Shown here: positions 18,156-25,837 of the stretch, piece after piece
Layout: each line of letters begins with the position of its first letter
Numbering within the stretch: position 1 is the first letter of the stretch
Assembly (NCBI RefSeq): GCF_002117005.1
Contig: NZ_CP021023.1
Span: 2,342,995 to 2,406,994, forward strand
DNA length: 64,000 nucleotides
Direction of reading: 5' to 3'
Source of the DNA: Sedimentisphaera salicampi
Lineage (GTDB): Bacteria > Planctomycetota > Phycisphaerae > Sedimentisphaerales > Sedimentisphaeraceae
The notes under the pieces: model-generated
Database searches by the model: none
What the model was told of the DNA's origin: nothing
Seen by the model: the letters and a program-made list of their open reading frames with translations, nothing else
Program-made: the position numbers and the translations under genes

Positions 18156-18218
18156 CGATTGCGAGTTGAATCTTAATCTTATATGATGAATATGTCAAGT
18201 ATAGTCAGATTTTGCCGC

Positions 18219-18268
18219 TGGCCACGAGCCGCTTGCCGCAAAAAATTGTCGCATACTTGCTCTAAACA
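18219..18268. repeat. Copy of dispersed intergenic repeat module
   Basis: Contains GCCACGAGC and GCAAAAAATTGTCGCA followed by CTCTAAAC. Related strings occur at 25412-25440 (inverted), 25790-25825 and 28913-28950. No coding potential is visible. Confidence 0.5.
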
Positions 18269-18341
18269 AAAAGCGGAAATATTTGTAAGCGACGGGTTTT
18301 TATGATAAAGTTAGCCTCCGTGAAGTTTTGCGGGTTTGAAA

Positions 18342-19091
18342 ATGAGGATTCTGGCAGAACAAATTTGCGATAATCTCATCCATACGGCAAACGCTGTTCT
18401 CTGGCCTTCCAGATGCCTTGCCTGCGGGGAGCTCACTGCTGCTGGACAGCCGCTCTGCGGGGACTGCTGGGACGGGCTCAAAGATGCCTGCAGCGACTGC
18501 GCGTGCCCGAGGTGCGGGGCGGTTGTGAGCGAGGAGGCAGCGAAAAATGATATGTGCGGATTCTGCATAAACAAAAAGCTGCATATAAACGGATTCGCCC
18601 GCGCCGGCAGATACGAAAGCACCCTCAGAAACCTCGTGCTGATGCTCAAACGCTCGGAAAATGCTGCCCTGATTAAGCTTGTTCGAATCCTCGCAGTTTC
18701 ATCCTTCCAGAACAGATTCGCCTCTGAGCGGATAGATTTTGTGTGCCCTGTGCCTCTGCACTGGACTCGCCGCTGGGCAAGGGGATTCAATCAGGCCGGC
18801 ATACTCGCTGCTGGGCTCAAATCCATCGGCATCCCTTCCCGAACTGTGCTAAAGCGCACAAGGCAGACAAGACCCCAGCCGGTGATGGAAAGCTACAGCA
18901 AGCGAATGAGAAACGTGAGAGGGGCTTTCGCTCTGAAAAGATTCGCTGATGTGCAAGGCAAAAGTATCCTGCTCGCTGACGACGTTCGAACCTCCGGTGC
19001 AACGATCAACGAATGCGCTCGTGTGCTCAAAGAGGCGGGAGCAGAAAAGGCATTCGCCCTAACCCTCACCGTACCGGCAGGGCAGATTTAG
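18342..19091 (+). CDS. comF: ComF-family phosphoribosyltransferase-like protein
   Basis: About 249 aa. The N-terminus (about 20-85) carries four Cys pairs (C-L-A-C, C-G-D-C, C-P-R-C, C-G-F-C), a zinc-ribbon-like region. The C-terminal half is a type I phosphoribosyltransferase fold with C-P-V-P-L-H, R-G-F-N-Q-A and the PRPP loop L-L-A-D-D-V-R-T-S-G-A-T near 208-219. In naturally competent bacteria ComF acts in DNA uptake; its role elsewhere is unclear and no other competence gene is here. ATG 18342 is chosen; an in-frame TTG lies 6 nt upstream and no strong Shine-Dalgarno decides. It is monocistronic between repeat-bearing spacers. Confidence 0.82.
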   Translation: MRILAEQICDNLIHTANAVLWPSRCLACGELTAAGQPLCGDCWDGLKDACSDCACPRCGAVVSEEAAKNDMCGFCINKKLHINGFARAGRYESTLRNLVLMLKRSENAALIKLVRILAVSSFQNRFASERIDFVCPVPLHWTRRWARGFNQAGILAAGLKSIGIPSRTVLKRTRQTRPQPVMESYSKRMRNVRGAFALKRFADVQGKSILLADDVRTSGATINECARVLKEAGAEKAFALTLTVPAGQI

Positions 19092-19461
19092 CCCCCGGCT
19101 CAATTCGTAATTGCTGCGCCAGTCTGTAATGAGCGTCTGCTGTCCACTTATTTCTCCCCCGGAGGCGGAAAGTAAGCGGATAGATTCGTGGCTCGTGGCG
19201 AGCAATAAAATCATTAGAGAAAATTAGTGTGAATTAGTGAGTGAGTGGACAAGGTGGACGAGGTGGACTCGGTCAGCGGAACTTTAGCCTTTTGCCTTCC
19301 CATTGCCTTGAACCTTAAAAATCCTGTAGATACTTGCCCCGCAGCCAAAGCGGTTCGGGGCTGTAAATCCTGTCAAAAAAAACTCTGTGCAACCTGTGGA
19401 TTATATCTCCTTGCTATCTGCGGGTCTGATTTCTCTGGTCTTTTTGCCTACGAGAGTTTTC
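19092..19461. repeat. Non-coding spacer made of dispersed repeat modules
   Basis: No credible gene. TGTCCACTTATTTC at 19141-19154 recurs at 25638-25651, each followed by a CCGCC/GGCGG-type palindrome. The 26-mer at 19174-19199 recurs inverted at 28763-28788 with one mismatch, and its first 15 nt again at 25771-25785. A GTGGAC-rich run (19232-19265) and repeated AAATCCTGT strings follow. The 76-codon ORF at 19245 is low-complexity repeat translation, not a gene. Confidence 0.6.
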
Positions 19462-19788
19462 TCAGAAGTGGATAGCGAGCCATATTGTCTTTTCGCTTTG
19501 CGAAGTATCCGCCACTCTGTGTTTGCAGCCTGCTGGAATAAAACAATAGTCTCCTCGAGCAAGCCTTACCGGGCTATTCTGGGCGAATTCAAGGATTCCC
19601 TCTCCCTCAAGCACAACAACCCATTCGTTCTTCCCGCTGCAGAGCCACTGTCCTTCGGGGGTTTTATGCCCATCGGAGATTATGCGCTCGATTGTAACAC
19701 CACCTCTGAAGAGAAGCTCATCGAACTGCTCACCTTCCGGAAAACTCTCAGGCAGATTTTTGAATATATTTGCCGGATGCAACATCAA
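19462..19788 (-). CDS. Small cupin-domain protein
   Basis: 108-aa single-domain cupin. The second cupin motif is clear (G-D-Y-C-F-I-P-A-G-C-K-H-R-V near 79-92). The first is degenerate (G-H-K-T-P-E-G-Q-W-L-C then E-W-V-V-V-L-E-G-E-G). Cupins of this size are often metal-binding enzymes or sugar/phosphate-ester sensors; the substrate cannot be read here. Its ATG overlaps the stop of the upstream ACT-domain gene by 4 nt (ATGA), so the two are translationally coupled. Confidence 0.75.
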   Translation of the reverse strand: MMLHPANIFKNLPESFPEGEQFDELLFRGGVTIERIISDGHKTPEGQWLCSGKNEWVVVLEGEGILEFAQNSPVRLARGDYCFIPAGCKHRVADTSQSEKTIWLAIHF

Positions 19789-20078
19789 ACCCTGTGCATC
19801 TCGGTGAACAGCTTTTCATCCTGGCAGTTTATGCGGAGATCAAGCTGCTCACCAGCCTCTGCAAGACGCTTTTTTAATTCGCTCATCGTCGTACTGCTGG
19901 AGGCCATATCGCAGGCCATTGTCATTACAAACAGCTCTTCGCTCATAATCTTCTGGTTTACGTCTATGATGTTTACGTCCAGCTCGGCAAGCTCCCTGCT
20001 GATGCGGGCAATAATCCCCACCTGATCCTTGCCGGTTACTGTGATTATGCATACCCGTGAGTGGCTTTCGTTTTTCAT
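19785..20078 (-). CDS. ACT-domain protein, UPF0237-like
   Basis: 97-aa protein almost entirely an ACT domain: V-C-I-I-T-V-T-G-K-D-Q-V-G-I-I-A-R-I near 9-26, then V-N-I-I-D-V-N-Q and M-T-M-A-C-D. ACT domains bind amino acids and usually regulate partner enzymes. The stand-alone UPF0237 type is conserved but of unknown function. Coupled to the cupin gene downstream by a 4-nt overlap, suggesting a shared task. Start ATG at 20078 preceded by AAGGAATAT. Confidence 0.82.
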   Translation of the reverse strand: MKNESHSRVCIITVTGKDQVGIIARISRELAELDVNIIDVNQKIMSEELFVMTMACDMASSSTTMSELKKRLAEAGEQLDLRINCQDEKLFTEMHRV

Positions 20079-20277
20079 ATATATTCCTTCAGCTGTATTA
20101 GCTTTTTCTTCGCTGCCGGCGGCTCAAATCAGCCGGCATTTATTAGATAAGGCTTAAATTATATCCTTTCAGCTTTGAGTAAAAAGAATTTTCTCGGCTC
20201 ACCCTGCCCTGCTCAGCTGAAAACAAAAGTGGAAAAAGCTGCGGGCAGAAATATAATCATCGCCGGAAGGAAAGATT

Positions 20278-20697
20278 ATGATTATTTTAGCAGTAGATTA
20301 CGGGCTCAAACGCACAGGACTCGCAGTTTGCGACAGGGACGAGATTATCTGCTCGCCGCTGGAGGTGGTGCAGCAGAAGGACGATGGACTTGCGGAGAAA
20401 ATTGCCCAAACAGCACAGGACTACAAAGCAGAGGCTCTTGTATTCGGTCTGCCTTACAATATGGACGGCACAGAAGGCAAGCAGGCGAAAAAGGTGCGAA
20501 GCTTCGCAGAAAAGGCAGGGAAGATTGCCGGTCTTGAAGTTTTCTTTCAGGATGAAAGGCTCACAAGCGAATTTGCATCTGATATGCTCCGCCCAGCAGA
20601 GCTAACGCGAAAGAAGAAAAAAAAGAGGCTGGATGCTGTGGCTGCTGCGGCAATACTCAAGGCCTTTACCGAGAAAAGAAAGCTTGAGAATTCATAG
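20278..20697 (+). CDS. ruvX: RuvX/YqgF family RNase H-fold nuclease
   Basis: 139-aa protein of the YqgF family, placed in pre-16S rRNA 5' end processing and proposed as a Holliday junction resolvase. Signatures: D-Y-G-L-K-R-T-G (residues 7-14, catalytic Asp), V-F-G-L-P-Y-N-M-D-G-T-E-G, Q-D-E-R-L-T-S, and a final D-A-V-A-A-A-A-I-L carrying the last conserved Asp. Length is normal. ATG 20278 follows GGAAGGAAAG. It is a single gene facing the acyl-CoA dehydrogenase, with a shared terminator between them. Confidence 0.9.
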   Translation: MIILAVDYGLKRTGLAVCDRDEIICSPLEVVQQKDDGLAEKIAQTAQDYKAEALVFGLPYNMDGTEGKQAKKVRSFAEKAGKIAGLEVFFQDERLTSEFASDMLRPAELTRKKKKKRLDAVAAAAILKAFTEKRKLENS

Positions 20698-20699
20698 AA

Positions 20700-20730
20700 A
20701 AAGCCGCAGAGAAAAGCTCCCTGCGGCTTT
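20700..20730. terminator. Bidirectional intrinsic terminator
   Basis: AAAGCCGCAG (20700-20709) pairs with CTGCGGCTTT (20721-20730), with A runs 5' and T's 3'. It lies between the convergent ruvX and acyl-CoA dehydrogenase genes and can serve both. Confidence 0.7.
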
Positions 20731-20758
20731 GATTTCTAAGCATTCAGCCATCAGAAAA

Positions 20759-22549
20759 TCAGACAAGCTCAGGCACAGGGCCTGCGATGTCTTCGTAATC
20801 TTGGAATGTTGATTTATCTCCGAGCAGGATTTGGTCTGCAAGGGCTTTGATAATCGGCGAATTGCGTTTTATGTATCTCTTTGCAATCACTGCCTTGCGT
20901 TTTTTCATACTCACAGTTTCGCCTTCTTTGGCGCTTGCTGTCTGCATATCGCTGGTGCAGCTTGCATGACGGCATAACAGATACCCGCATATAATCTTAA
21001 TCGCTATATCCACGATCCTGCGGCCGTAGAGATCCATAAATTCTACGCTCTCTTCTTTTATATGCTTTATGCACTGATCCATTGTTTTCCTGTTCTGCTT
21101 GAGGATCTCGAGAAGCTCTTCAAGCTCCGGGTCAAACTGGAAATCAGCAAGCTCTTCGATGTATTTCTGGGCTGTTCCGTTGCAAACGCCGCGAACACAG
21201 GCCACAATCTGGAGCTGGGTAGTGCCCTCGTAAATCGTTGTGATTCTCGCATCGCGGTAGTACTGCTCGGTGGGGTAGTCCCGCATAAATCCCGAGCCCG
21301 CAAGCACCTGAATCGAATCATAGGCCACCTTGTTAGACATTTCCGTTGAGAGATACTTGCTCATAGGCGTGAGCATAGCGGCGTAGCGTTTTATCATCCG
21401 AAGCTGCTTTTTGGCGTCTTTCTGCTCTTCTTTGCTGTAGTCGTCGCTTTCAGTTATTCTGGTAAGCCCGATTTCCAAATCCACCACGCGGCATGTTTCA
21501 TAGAGCAGAGCCCTGCTCTCTTCCACGTCTATCTTCATCTCGACGACCATATCACGAACTGCCGGGAGGTGTTCGATAGGTCCGCCGAACTGCTCTCTGC
21601 TCGCTGCATAATCCCTCGCAACACGGTATGCCGCCTCGCCTATTCCCACAGACTGGGCGGATATCCCGATCCTTGCTCCGTTCATAAGAGCCATAACATA
21701 GGTTACCAGCCCGCGGCGGGTTTCGCCGATGAGCTTGCAGGGGGTGTTGTCAAAGTATATCTCGCAGGTGGGAGAGGCATGGATTCCCATCTTATCCTCA
21801 ATTCTGCGGATTTTCACACTAGGCCCGCTGTGGCAGACGAACAGACTCAGGCCAAGGCCGTCTTTGCGGTCGTGCTCGCTCCTTGCCATCACAAGGAGAA
21901 CCTCGCCGCAGCCGTTTGTGATAAACCGCTTCACGCCGTGGAGATACCACTGCCCGCTGGAATCCTGAAAGGCCTTCACCTTGCAAACCTGCAAATCTGA
22001 TCCGGCATCCGGCTCGGTTAGAACCATTGCTCCGGTTTTTGTGCCCGCTGCGAGGTCGTGAAGGTATTCCTGCTTAATCTCTTCTGAAGCGAACGAGTTT
22101 ATTGTTTCCGCAATACCCTGAAGCCCGAAGATATTCATCAGCGAGGCATCTGCCCGAGATATCATCTCGTTTGCCACAGACAGAATCGTGGTTGGGAAAT
22201 TCAGGCCGCCGAAACGGTATGGGAGGGTCATCCCCATCACATCCGCCTTGGCGAGCTTATCGAGAATTTCATTCATCGCTTCAGGACGCTCCACTCTCCC
22301 GTCTTCGGTGAGCGTGTTGCCCTGCCTGTCCATCTCTTCGCTTCTTGGAGCAATGAAATCTGCACATAGCTGGCCGAGAGATTCCATCACCATATTGTAA
22401 TTCTGGATTGCCTCCTCAGCACTTGCCGGGGCATAATCGAATTTATCTGCAAATTTATACCCTTGCTCTGTCAGGTTGGAGATACCGCTGAGGTCCATAT
22501 TGTTCAATACAAAGCGAAGGTCGTCGTTATCTGTAAAAAAGTTGCCCAT
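20759..22549 (-). CDS. Acyl-CoA dehydrogenase family protein
   Basis: 596-aa FAD flavoenzyme that oxidises an acyl-CoA to the 2-enoyl-CoA and passes electrons to ETF. Visible: an extended N-terminus, the FAD/substrate segment M-V-L-T-E-P-D-A-G-S-D, F-I-T-N-G-C, R-E-Q-F-G, and the catalytic Glu motif Y-E-G-T-T-Q-L-Q. About 150 residues extend beyond that motif, as in the 600-aa subclass of anaerobes. It is the last gene of an etfB-etfA-acd operon, 30 nt after etfA. Chain-length specificity cannot be read. It could work in fatty-acid oxidation, or in the reductive direction as in enoyl-CoA reductase complexes. Confidence 0.9.
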   Translation of the reverse strand: MGNFFTDNDDLRFVLNNMDLSGISNLTEQGYKFADKFDYAPASAEEAIQNYNMVMESLGQLCADFIAPRSEEMDRQGNTLTEDGRVERPEAMNEILDKLAKADVMGMTLPYRFGGLNFPTTILSVANEMISRADASLMNIFGLQGIAETINSFASEEIKQEYLHDLAAGTKTGAMVLTEPDAGSDLQVCKVKAFQDSSGQWYLHGVKRFITNGCGEVLLVMARSEHDRKDGLGLSLFVCHSGPSVKIRRIEDKMGIHASPTCEIYFDNTPCKLIGETRRGLVTYVMALMNGARIGISAQSVGIGEAAYRVARDYAASREQFGGPIEHLPAVRDMVVEMKIDVEESRALLYETCRVVDLEIGLTRITESDDYSKEEQKDAKKQLRMIKRYAAMLTPMSKYLSTEMSNKVAYDSIQVLAGSGFMRDYPTEQYYRDARITTIYEGTTQLQIVACVRGVCNGTAQKYIEELADFQFDPELEELLEILKQNRKTMDQCIKHIKEESVEFMDLYGRRIVDIAIKIICGYLLCRHASCTSDMQTASAKEGETVSMKKRKAVIAKRYIKRNSPIIKALADQILLGDKSTFQDYEDIAGPVPELV

Positions 22550-22579
22550 AATCTTTTCCTTATCTTTCTATTCCGGCCT

Positions 22580-23608
22580 TTAAACCTTCTCTTTAACCGC
22601 CTTAATCATCTGCGGAACAACTTCGTTGAGATCTCCGCAAACCTTGTAATGCGCCACATCAAAAATCGCTGCGTCCGGATCGTTGTTCACAGCAATAATC
22701 TTCTTCGATTCGCTCATCCCCGCCTGATGCTGAATAGCTCCGCTCAGGCCGATAGCTATATAAAGGCTGGGACGAACGGTAGTGCCTGTCTGGCCTACCT
22801 GATAATCCTTCCCGATATAACCGAGATCCGCTGCTGCTCTTGTGGCAGCGGGAACTCCGCCGAGGGCGTTTGCAAGATCCCATATCATCCGGAAGTTCTC
22901 CTTGCTGCCTACTCCTGCTCCGCCTGCAACAATAATTCTTGAGGCCTTCAGATTAACCGACTTCTCCCTTCGTACTTGCTCAATAATCTCTATCGGCAGG
23001 TCTTGGGCGGAAAGGCTTACGCTCTCATCTATCACCTCGCCTTTGCGTTTTGCATCCGGCTCGGGCATCGGCATAACCCCTTCACGAACCGTTGCCATCT
23101 GAGGCCAGCGGTCGTAATTTATGATTGTTGCGATGATATTTCCGCCGAAGGCAGGACGTATCTGCAGGAGCAGATTTTCGTGCTTTTCGCCGGTCTTCTT
23201 GATTTCATGGTTTCCGATCTGCAGGTCTGTACAGTCCGCTGTGAGACCGGCCTTCATCTTGCTCGCCACTCTCGGGGCGAGATCCCTTCCCACAGGCGAA
23301 GCTCCATAGAGCACAATCTGCGGCTTATGTTTTTCAATTAGAGTACATAAGACTTTCGTGTATGAATTTGTCTGGTAATGCTCGAGCAGGTTGTTCTCAA
23401 CTGCATAAACCTTATCCGCGCCGTACTGTATCAGCTCCTCGCAGACAGATTTAATGCTGTCTCCGGCAATAACAGCCCCCACTTTCACGCCGAGCTTATC
23501 TGCAAGCTCTCTGGCTCTTCCAAGCAGTTCGAAGGCAATATCTTCCACCTTCCCAAGATGCTGCTCGGCAAAAACCCACACCTCGCCTTGTCTGTTTACT
23601 TCTATCAT
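22580..23608 (-). CDS. etfA: Electron transfer flavoprotein alpha subunit
   Basis: 342-aa large ETF subunit that binds FAD and shuttles electrons from acyl-CoA dehydrogenase. N-terminal AANH-like domain (about 1-195) and C-terminal FAD domain with G-G-A-G-V-G-S-K near 227-234, A-A-D-L-G-Y-I, Q-V-G-Q-T-G-T-T-V-R-P and G-L-S-G-A-I-Q-H-Q-A-G-M. The order etfB-etfA-acd on one strand with gaps of 61 and 30 nt makes a single functional unit. Confidence 0.95.
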   Translation of the reverse strand: MIEVNRQGEVWVFAEQHLGKVEDIAFELLGRARELADKLGVKVGAVIAGDSIKSVCEELIQYGADKVYAVENNLLEHYQTNSYTKVLCTLIEKHKPQIVLYGASPVGRDLAPRVASKMKAGLTADCTDLQIGNHEIKKTGEKHENLLLQIRPAFGGNIIATIINYDRWPQMATVREGVMPMPEPDAKRKGEVIDESVSLSAQDLPIEIIEQVRREKSVNLKASRIIVAGGAGVGSKENFRMIWDLANALGGVPAATRAAADLGYIGKDYQVGQTGTTVRPSLYIAIGLSGAIQHQAGMSESKKIIAVNNDPDAAIFDVAHYKVCGDLNEVVPQMIKAVKEKV

Positions 23609-23669
23609 TTATAAATCCCTTGAAAATCAGCAGGCTTGAAAACAAGGCCTGCGTAAACATCATTTTTAA

Positions 23670-24539
23670 TCAGCCTATTGTATGGTCTTCTATAAGCTCG
23701 TGCACCATATCGTTGATGCCCTGAGCACTAGGCTCCACTTCTTTGCTCTCTTTTGCAGTGAGCACAACGCTCATTATCCGATGAACCTTGGTTGGAGAGC
23801 CGTCTCTGCCGCACCACTGCAAATCTGCCTGAACATCATCCAAATTAAGCTGTCCGATAAGCAGCCCCTTATCTCTCATCAGGCTGATATCCTCTTCACT
23901 TCCGCCTTCTTTGGTTATCTCGGCAGGGGTTTTGGCGTTCTTAAACTTCATTATCCGTCTTGCAGCCCCGATTCTCGGCTCGTTTGCCTGATCGGTAACA
24001 GTGAGCAGAACTGGGAGTTTGCAGGCTGTTTTCTGCCAGCCGTTACCCATATTTCGCCGGCAGACAATCTTCTCAGGGCTGAGCTCGTGAACCTGTTCCA
24101 CGTAAGTTATCTGCGGGATATCGAGCTTCTCTGCCATCTGAGGGCCAACCTGCGCGGTATCTCCGTCTATAGCCTGCCTTCCGCAAAGCACCAGGTCGTA
24201 GCCGATTTTCTCAGCAGCTCTTGTGAGAATATAGCTGGTAGCGAGCGTATCGCTCGCAGCGCAGCGGCGGTCGGTAACCAGAACCGCATCATCAGCACCC
24301 ATAAACATGGCCTCACGCAGAACCTCTGAGGCTGAGGGCAGACCCATCGTTACAGCGGTAACTGAGCCGCCGTATTTTTCTTTGATTTGGAGAGCAAGCT
24401 CAAGGGCGTTGAGATCTTCGGGATTGAAGATCGCAGGCAGCGCCCCTCGGTTTACCGTTCCGTCCTCGTTCATCGCTTCGCCCGTGATACGGCTGGTATC
24501 AGGGACTTGCTTAATAAGAACTATGCACTTATAAGCCAC
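23670..24539 (-). CDS. etfB: Electron transfer flavoprotein beta subunit
   Basis: 289-aa small ETF subunit; partner of EtfA. N-terminal V-L-I-K-Q-V-P-D-T, then N-P-E-D-L-N-A-L-E-L-A-L, M-G-A-D-D-A-V-L-V-T-D and G-R-Q-A-I-D-G-D-T-A-Q-V-G-P-Q, the ETF beta signature region. The start is GTG at 24539, chosen because TTAGGAG lies at a good distance upstream and V-A-Y-K-C matches the family N-terminus. It is first gene of the etf-acd operon. Confidence 0.95.
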   Translation of the reverse strand: MAYKCIVLIKQVPDTSRITGEAMNEDGTVNRGALPAIFNPEDLNALELALQIKEKYGGSVTAVTMGLPSASEVLREAMFMGADDAVLVTDRRCAASDTLATSYILTRAAEKIGYDLVLCGRQAIDGDTAQVGPQMAEKLDIPQITYVEQVHELSPEKIVCRRNMGNGWQKTACKLPVLLTVTDQANEPRIGAARRIMKFKNAKTPAEITKEGGSEEDISLMRDKGLLIGQLNLDDVQADLQWCGRDGSPTKVHRIMSVVLTAKESKEVEPSAQGINDMVHELIEDHTIG

Positions 24540-24815
24540 AAATTTTCTCCTAATATTACTAATTTCTGTTTTAATTCAGTGAAAATCCGTATCAGTCTAT
24601 TAAAAAGCGGGTTAAAGTCAATATGTGCGACGTGTCGCAGAAGCCTCGGAAACGCCCAAAACCATCCAGATATTACTCTCTTTTTCAGCCGAAAGCTTTT
24701 CTAAGCTGTTGAAATTTTCGTTTACTGACTGACAGACTGAACGGCTTTAAGACTCAAAGAATGGGAAAAAATTAAGCTTAGATTTAAAAAATGTTAAAAA
24801 TTTTTTAATTTTGGC
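24540..24815. other. AT-rich divergent spacer
   Basis: Separates the etf operon (minus) from the leader of the 61-aa gene (plus). It should hold the etf promoter, but I could not pick a convincing -35/-10 pair. No gene, tRNA or repeat is seen. Confidence 0.4.
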
Positions 24816-24844
24816 TTGAATCGCAGCTTTTAATCTGCTATATT
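24816..24844 (+). promoter_or_regulatory. Predicted sigma70-type promoter of the 61-aa gene leader
   Basis: TTGAAT (24816-24821), 17-nt spacer, TATATT (24839-24844). Predicted transcription start is around 24851, almost at an ATG (24853) that opens a 13-codon ORF ending TGA at 24894. Confidence 0.6.
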
Positions 24845-24919
24845 AACAGCCAATGAGATTTGGAAGATTCATTATTAGAGGCTATCCAAGTTGAGAAAAG
24901 TAAAAAAACCAGAAGAACA

Positions 24920-24963
24920 AACCCGGTGAGCCAGAACGTAAGTTCCGGCGAGTCGGGTTTTTT
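24920..24963 (+). terminator. Terminator hairpin 1 of the leader
   Basis: AACCCG (24920-24925) pairs with CGGGTT (24954-24959). An inner stem GCCaGAAC/GTTCcGGC is capped by a GTAA tetraloop of the GNRA type (24938-24941). A run of six T's (24958-24963) follows. Confidence 0.65.
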
Positions 24964-24984
24964 CTTTGGTGAAACGAGACACGT

Positions 24985-25029
24985 ATGAACGAAAAAGAAA
25001 AGTTAAATACAAACCGCTTCGGAGAATAA
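24985..25029 (+). CDS. Candidate 14-codon leader ORF
   Basis: ATG at 24985 to TAA at 25027-25029 encodes M-N-E-K-E-K-L-N-T-N-R-F-G-E. The last six codons lie in the 5' arm of terminator 2, so a ribosome here would block that hairpin. The Shine-Dalgarno is poor (GGTGA about 12 nt upstream). Translation is not shown; it is listed because of its placement. Confidence 0.25.
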   Translation: MNEKEKLNTNRFGE

Positions 25030-25058
25030 GGAGTATTATTCTTGAAGCGGTTTTTTTT
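25012..25058 (+). terminator. Terminator hairpin 2 of the leader
   Basis: AACCGCTTC (25012-25020) pairs with GAAGCGGTT (25044-25052); inside, AGAATAA (25023-25029) pairs with TTATTCT (25036-25042). Eight T's (25051-25058) follow. It lies 41 nt before the ATG of the 61-aa gene, in the position of an attenuator. Confidence 0.7.
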
Positions 25059-25098
25059 GTGTTAATTAAAAAACATTATTTATTCACGGAGGTGAACT

Positions 25099-25284
25099 AT
25101 GGATGCACTGGAACAGAAGGTAACCAAGACTCTTGAGAAGTCCGGATGGCGTACAGAAGTTAGAGACGGCGTAGATATGGTCGGCTATCGACCTCGGACT
25201 AAGAAGATGTTCTACGGCAACATGTTCCACCTCTGCCACGACCACGAGATTGATATGGTGCTTAAGCACGATTACTCTCACTAA
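25099..25284 (+). CDS. 61-aa His-rich small protein of unknown function
   Basis: I do not recognise this protein. A strong GGAGGTGA Shine-Dalgarno just before ATG 25099 and a terminator after the stop show a real gene. Residues 1-35 are charged and probably helical then beta (L-E-Q-K-V-T-K-T-L-E-K-S-G-W-R, D-M-V-G-Y-R-P-R-T-K-K). The last 20 residues are rich in possible metal ligands: H44, C46, H47, H49, H57 and H61 with several Asp/Glu. There is no signal peptide or membrane segment, so it is cytoplasmic. Its leader has two terminators, suggesting tight control of its amount. Metal binding is inference. Confidence 0.7.
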   Translation: MDALEQKVTKTLEKSGWRTEVRDGVDMVGYRPRTKKMFYGNMFHLCHDHEIDMVLKHDYSH

Positions 25285-25321
25285 ATAAGTCGTTGCAGTA
25301 TTTTCCTTTTGTTTATCATAT

Positions 25322-25360
25322 AAGGGCTGCATGAGTTTTGCTTTTGCAGCCCTTTTTTTT
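25322..25360 (+). terminator. Intrinsic terminator after the 61-aa gene
   Basis: AAGGGCTGCA (25322-25331) pairs with TGCAGCCCTT (25345-25354) and is followed by T's to 25360. It closes the transcription unit 38 nt after the stop. Confidence 0.8.
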
Positions 25361-25404
25361 AAGAAATCCATCGCGGCAAGACCCGCATAGATTTCACAAC
25401 TGCT

Positions 25405-25810
25405 ATCAGTGTGCGACAATATTTTTTGGCAAAATGCAAATCATCATGCTGCAATGCTTTGTAGAATTTATTGTTATCTATATTACTGAGCCAGTCCGCC
25501 TGCGGCGGAAAACTCGCTAAGGATTTTTTGTCTGCGGGTTTCGTTGGCGAGTAGGGGCGAACATGCGCGAGTGATCGCCTGTGCAGCGTGAAAATTCTGC
25601 GAATAAAACTTATGCCTATTGCCTTCTCATTGCCTTTTGTCCACTTATTTCGTCCGCCGAAGGCGGACTACATGCGTGGCTCTGATTGTCGTTAGTATTC
25701 CGCAGCGATTTTACAAGGCAAACATTTAAACCGAGCCGCACGTGGAGGCCCGCCGCAGGCGGGCCGGAACAAGCGGATAGATTCGGCTTTAAAAAGCTTT
25801 GCCCAAAAAA
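25405..25810. repeat. Mosaic of dispersed intergenic repeats with GC-rich palindromes
   Basis: Non-coding. Modules: inverted TGCGACAATATTTTTTGGC (25412-25430); ACTGAGCCAG plus CCGCCTGCGGCGG (25484-25508), recurring at 53773-53796; TGTCCACTTATTTC (25638-25651) plus GTCCGCC-GAA-GGCGGAC; a 56-nt block at 25681-25736 matching 28821-28876; palindrome GGCCCGCCGCAGGCGGGCC (25749-25767); AAGCGGATAGATTCG (25771-25785). Short ORFs across it are repeat translations. Confidence 0.6.
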
Positions 25811-25837
25811 ATTGTCGCACTCCTCAATATTTCCAGC

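Larger units (their letters stand above)
24851..25058 (+). ncRNA. Candidate structured leader RNA or small RNA with two tandem terminators
   Basis: Between the promoter at 24816-24844 and the 61-codon gene lie about 210 nt with two intrinsic-terminator structures and a 14-codon mini-ORF whose stop sits in the second hairpin. Either the first terminator ends a small RNA of about 113 nt, or the whole region is an attenuated 5' leader of the 61-aa gene. It does not match any riboswitch or standard ncRNA I can recognise. Confidence 0.45.

Noticed and set aside
19245-19475. 76-codon ORF beginning M-D-K-V-D-E-V-D
   Set aside because: Start lies in a GTGGAC-rich repeat, there is no Shine-Dalgarno, and the rest overlaps the cupin gene end.
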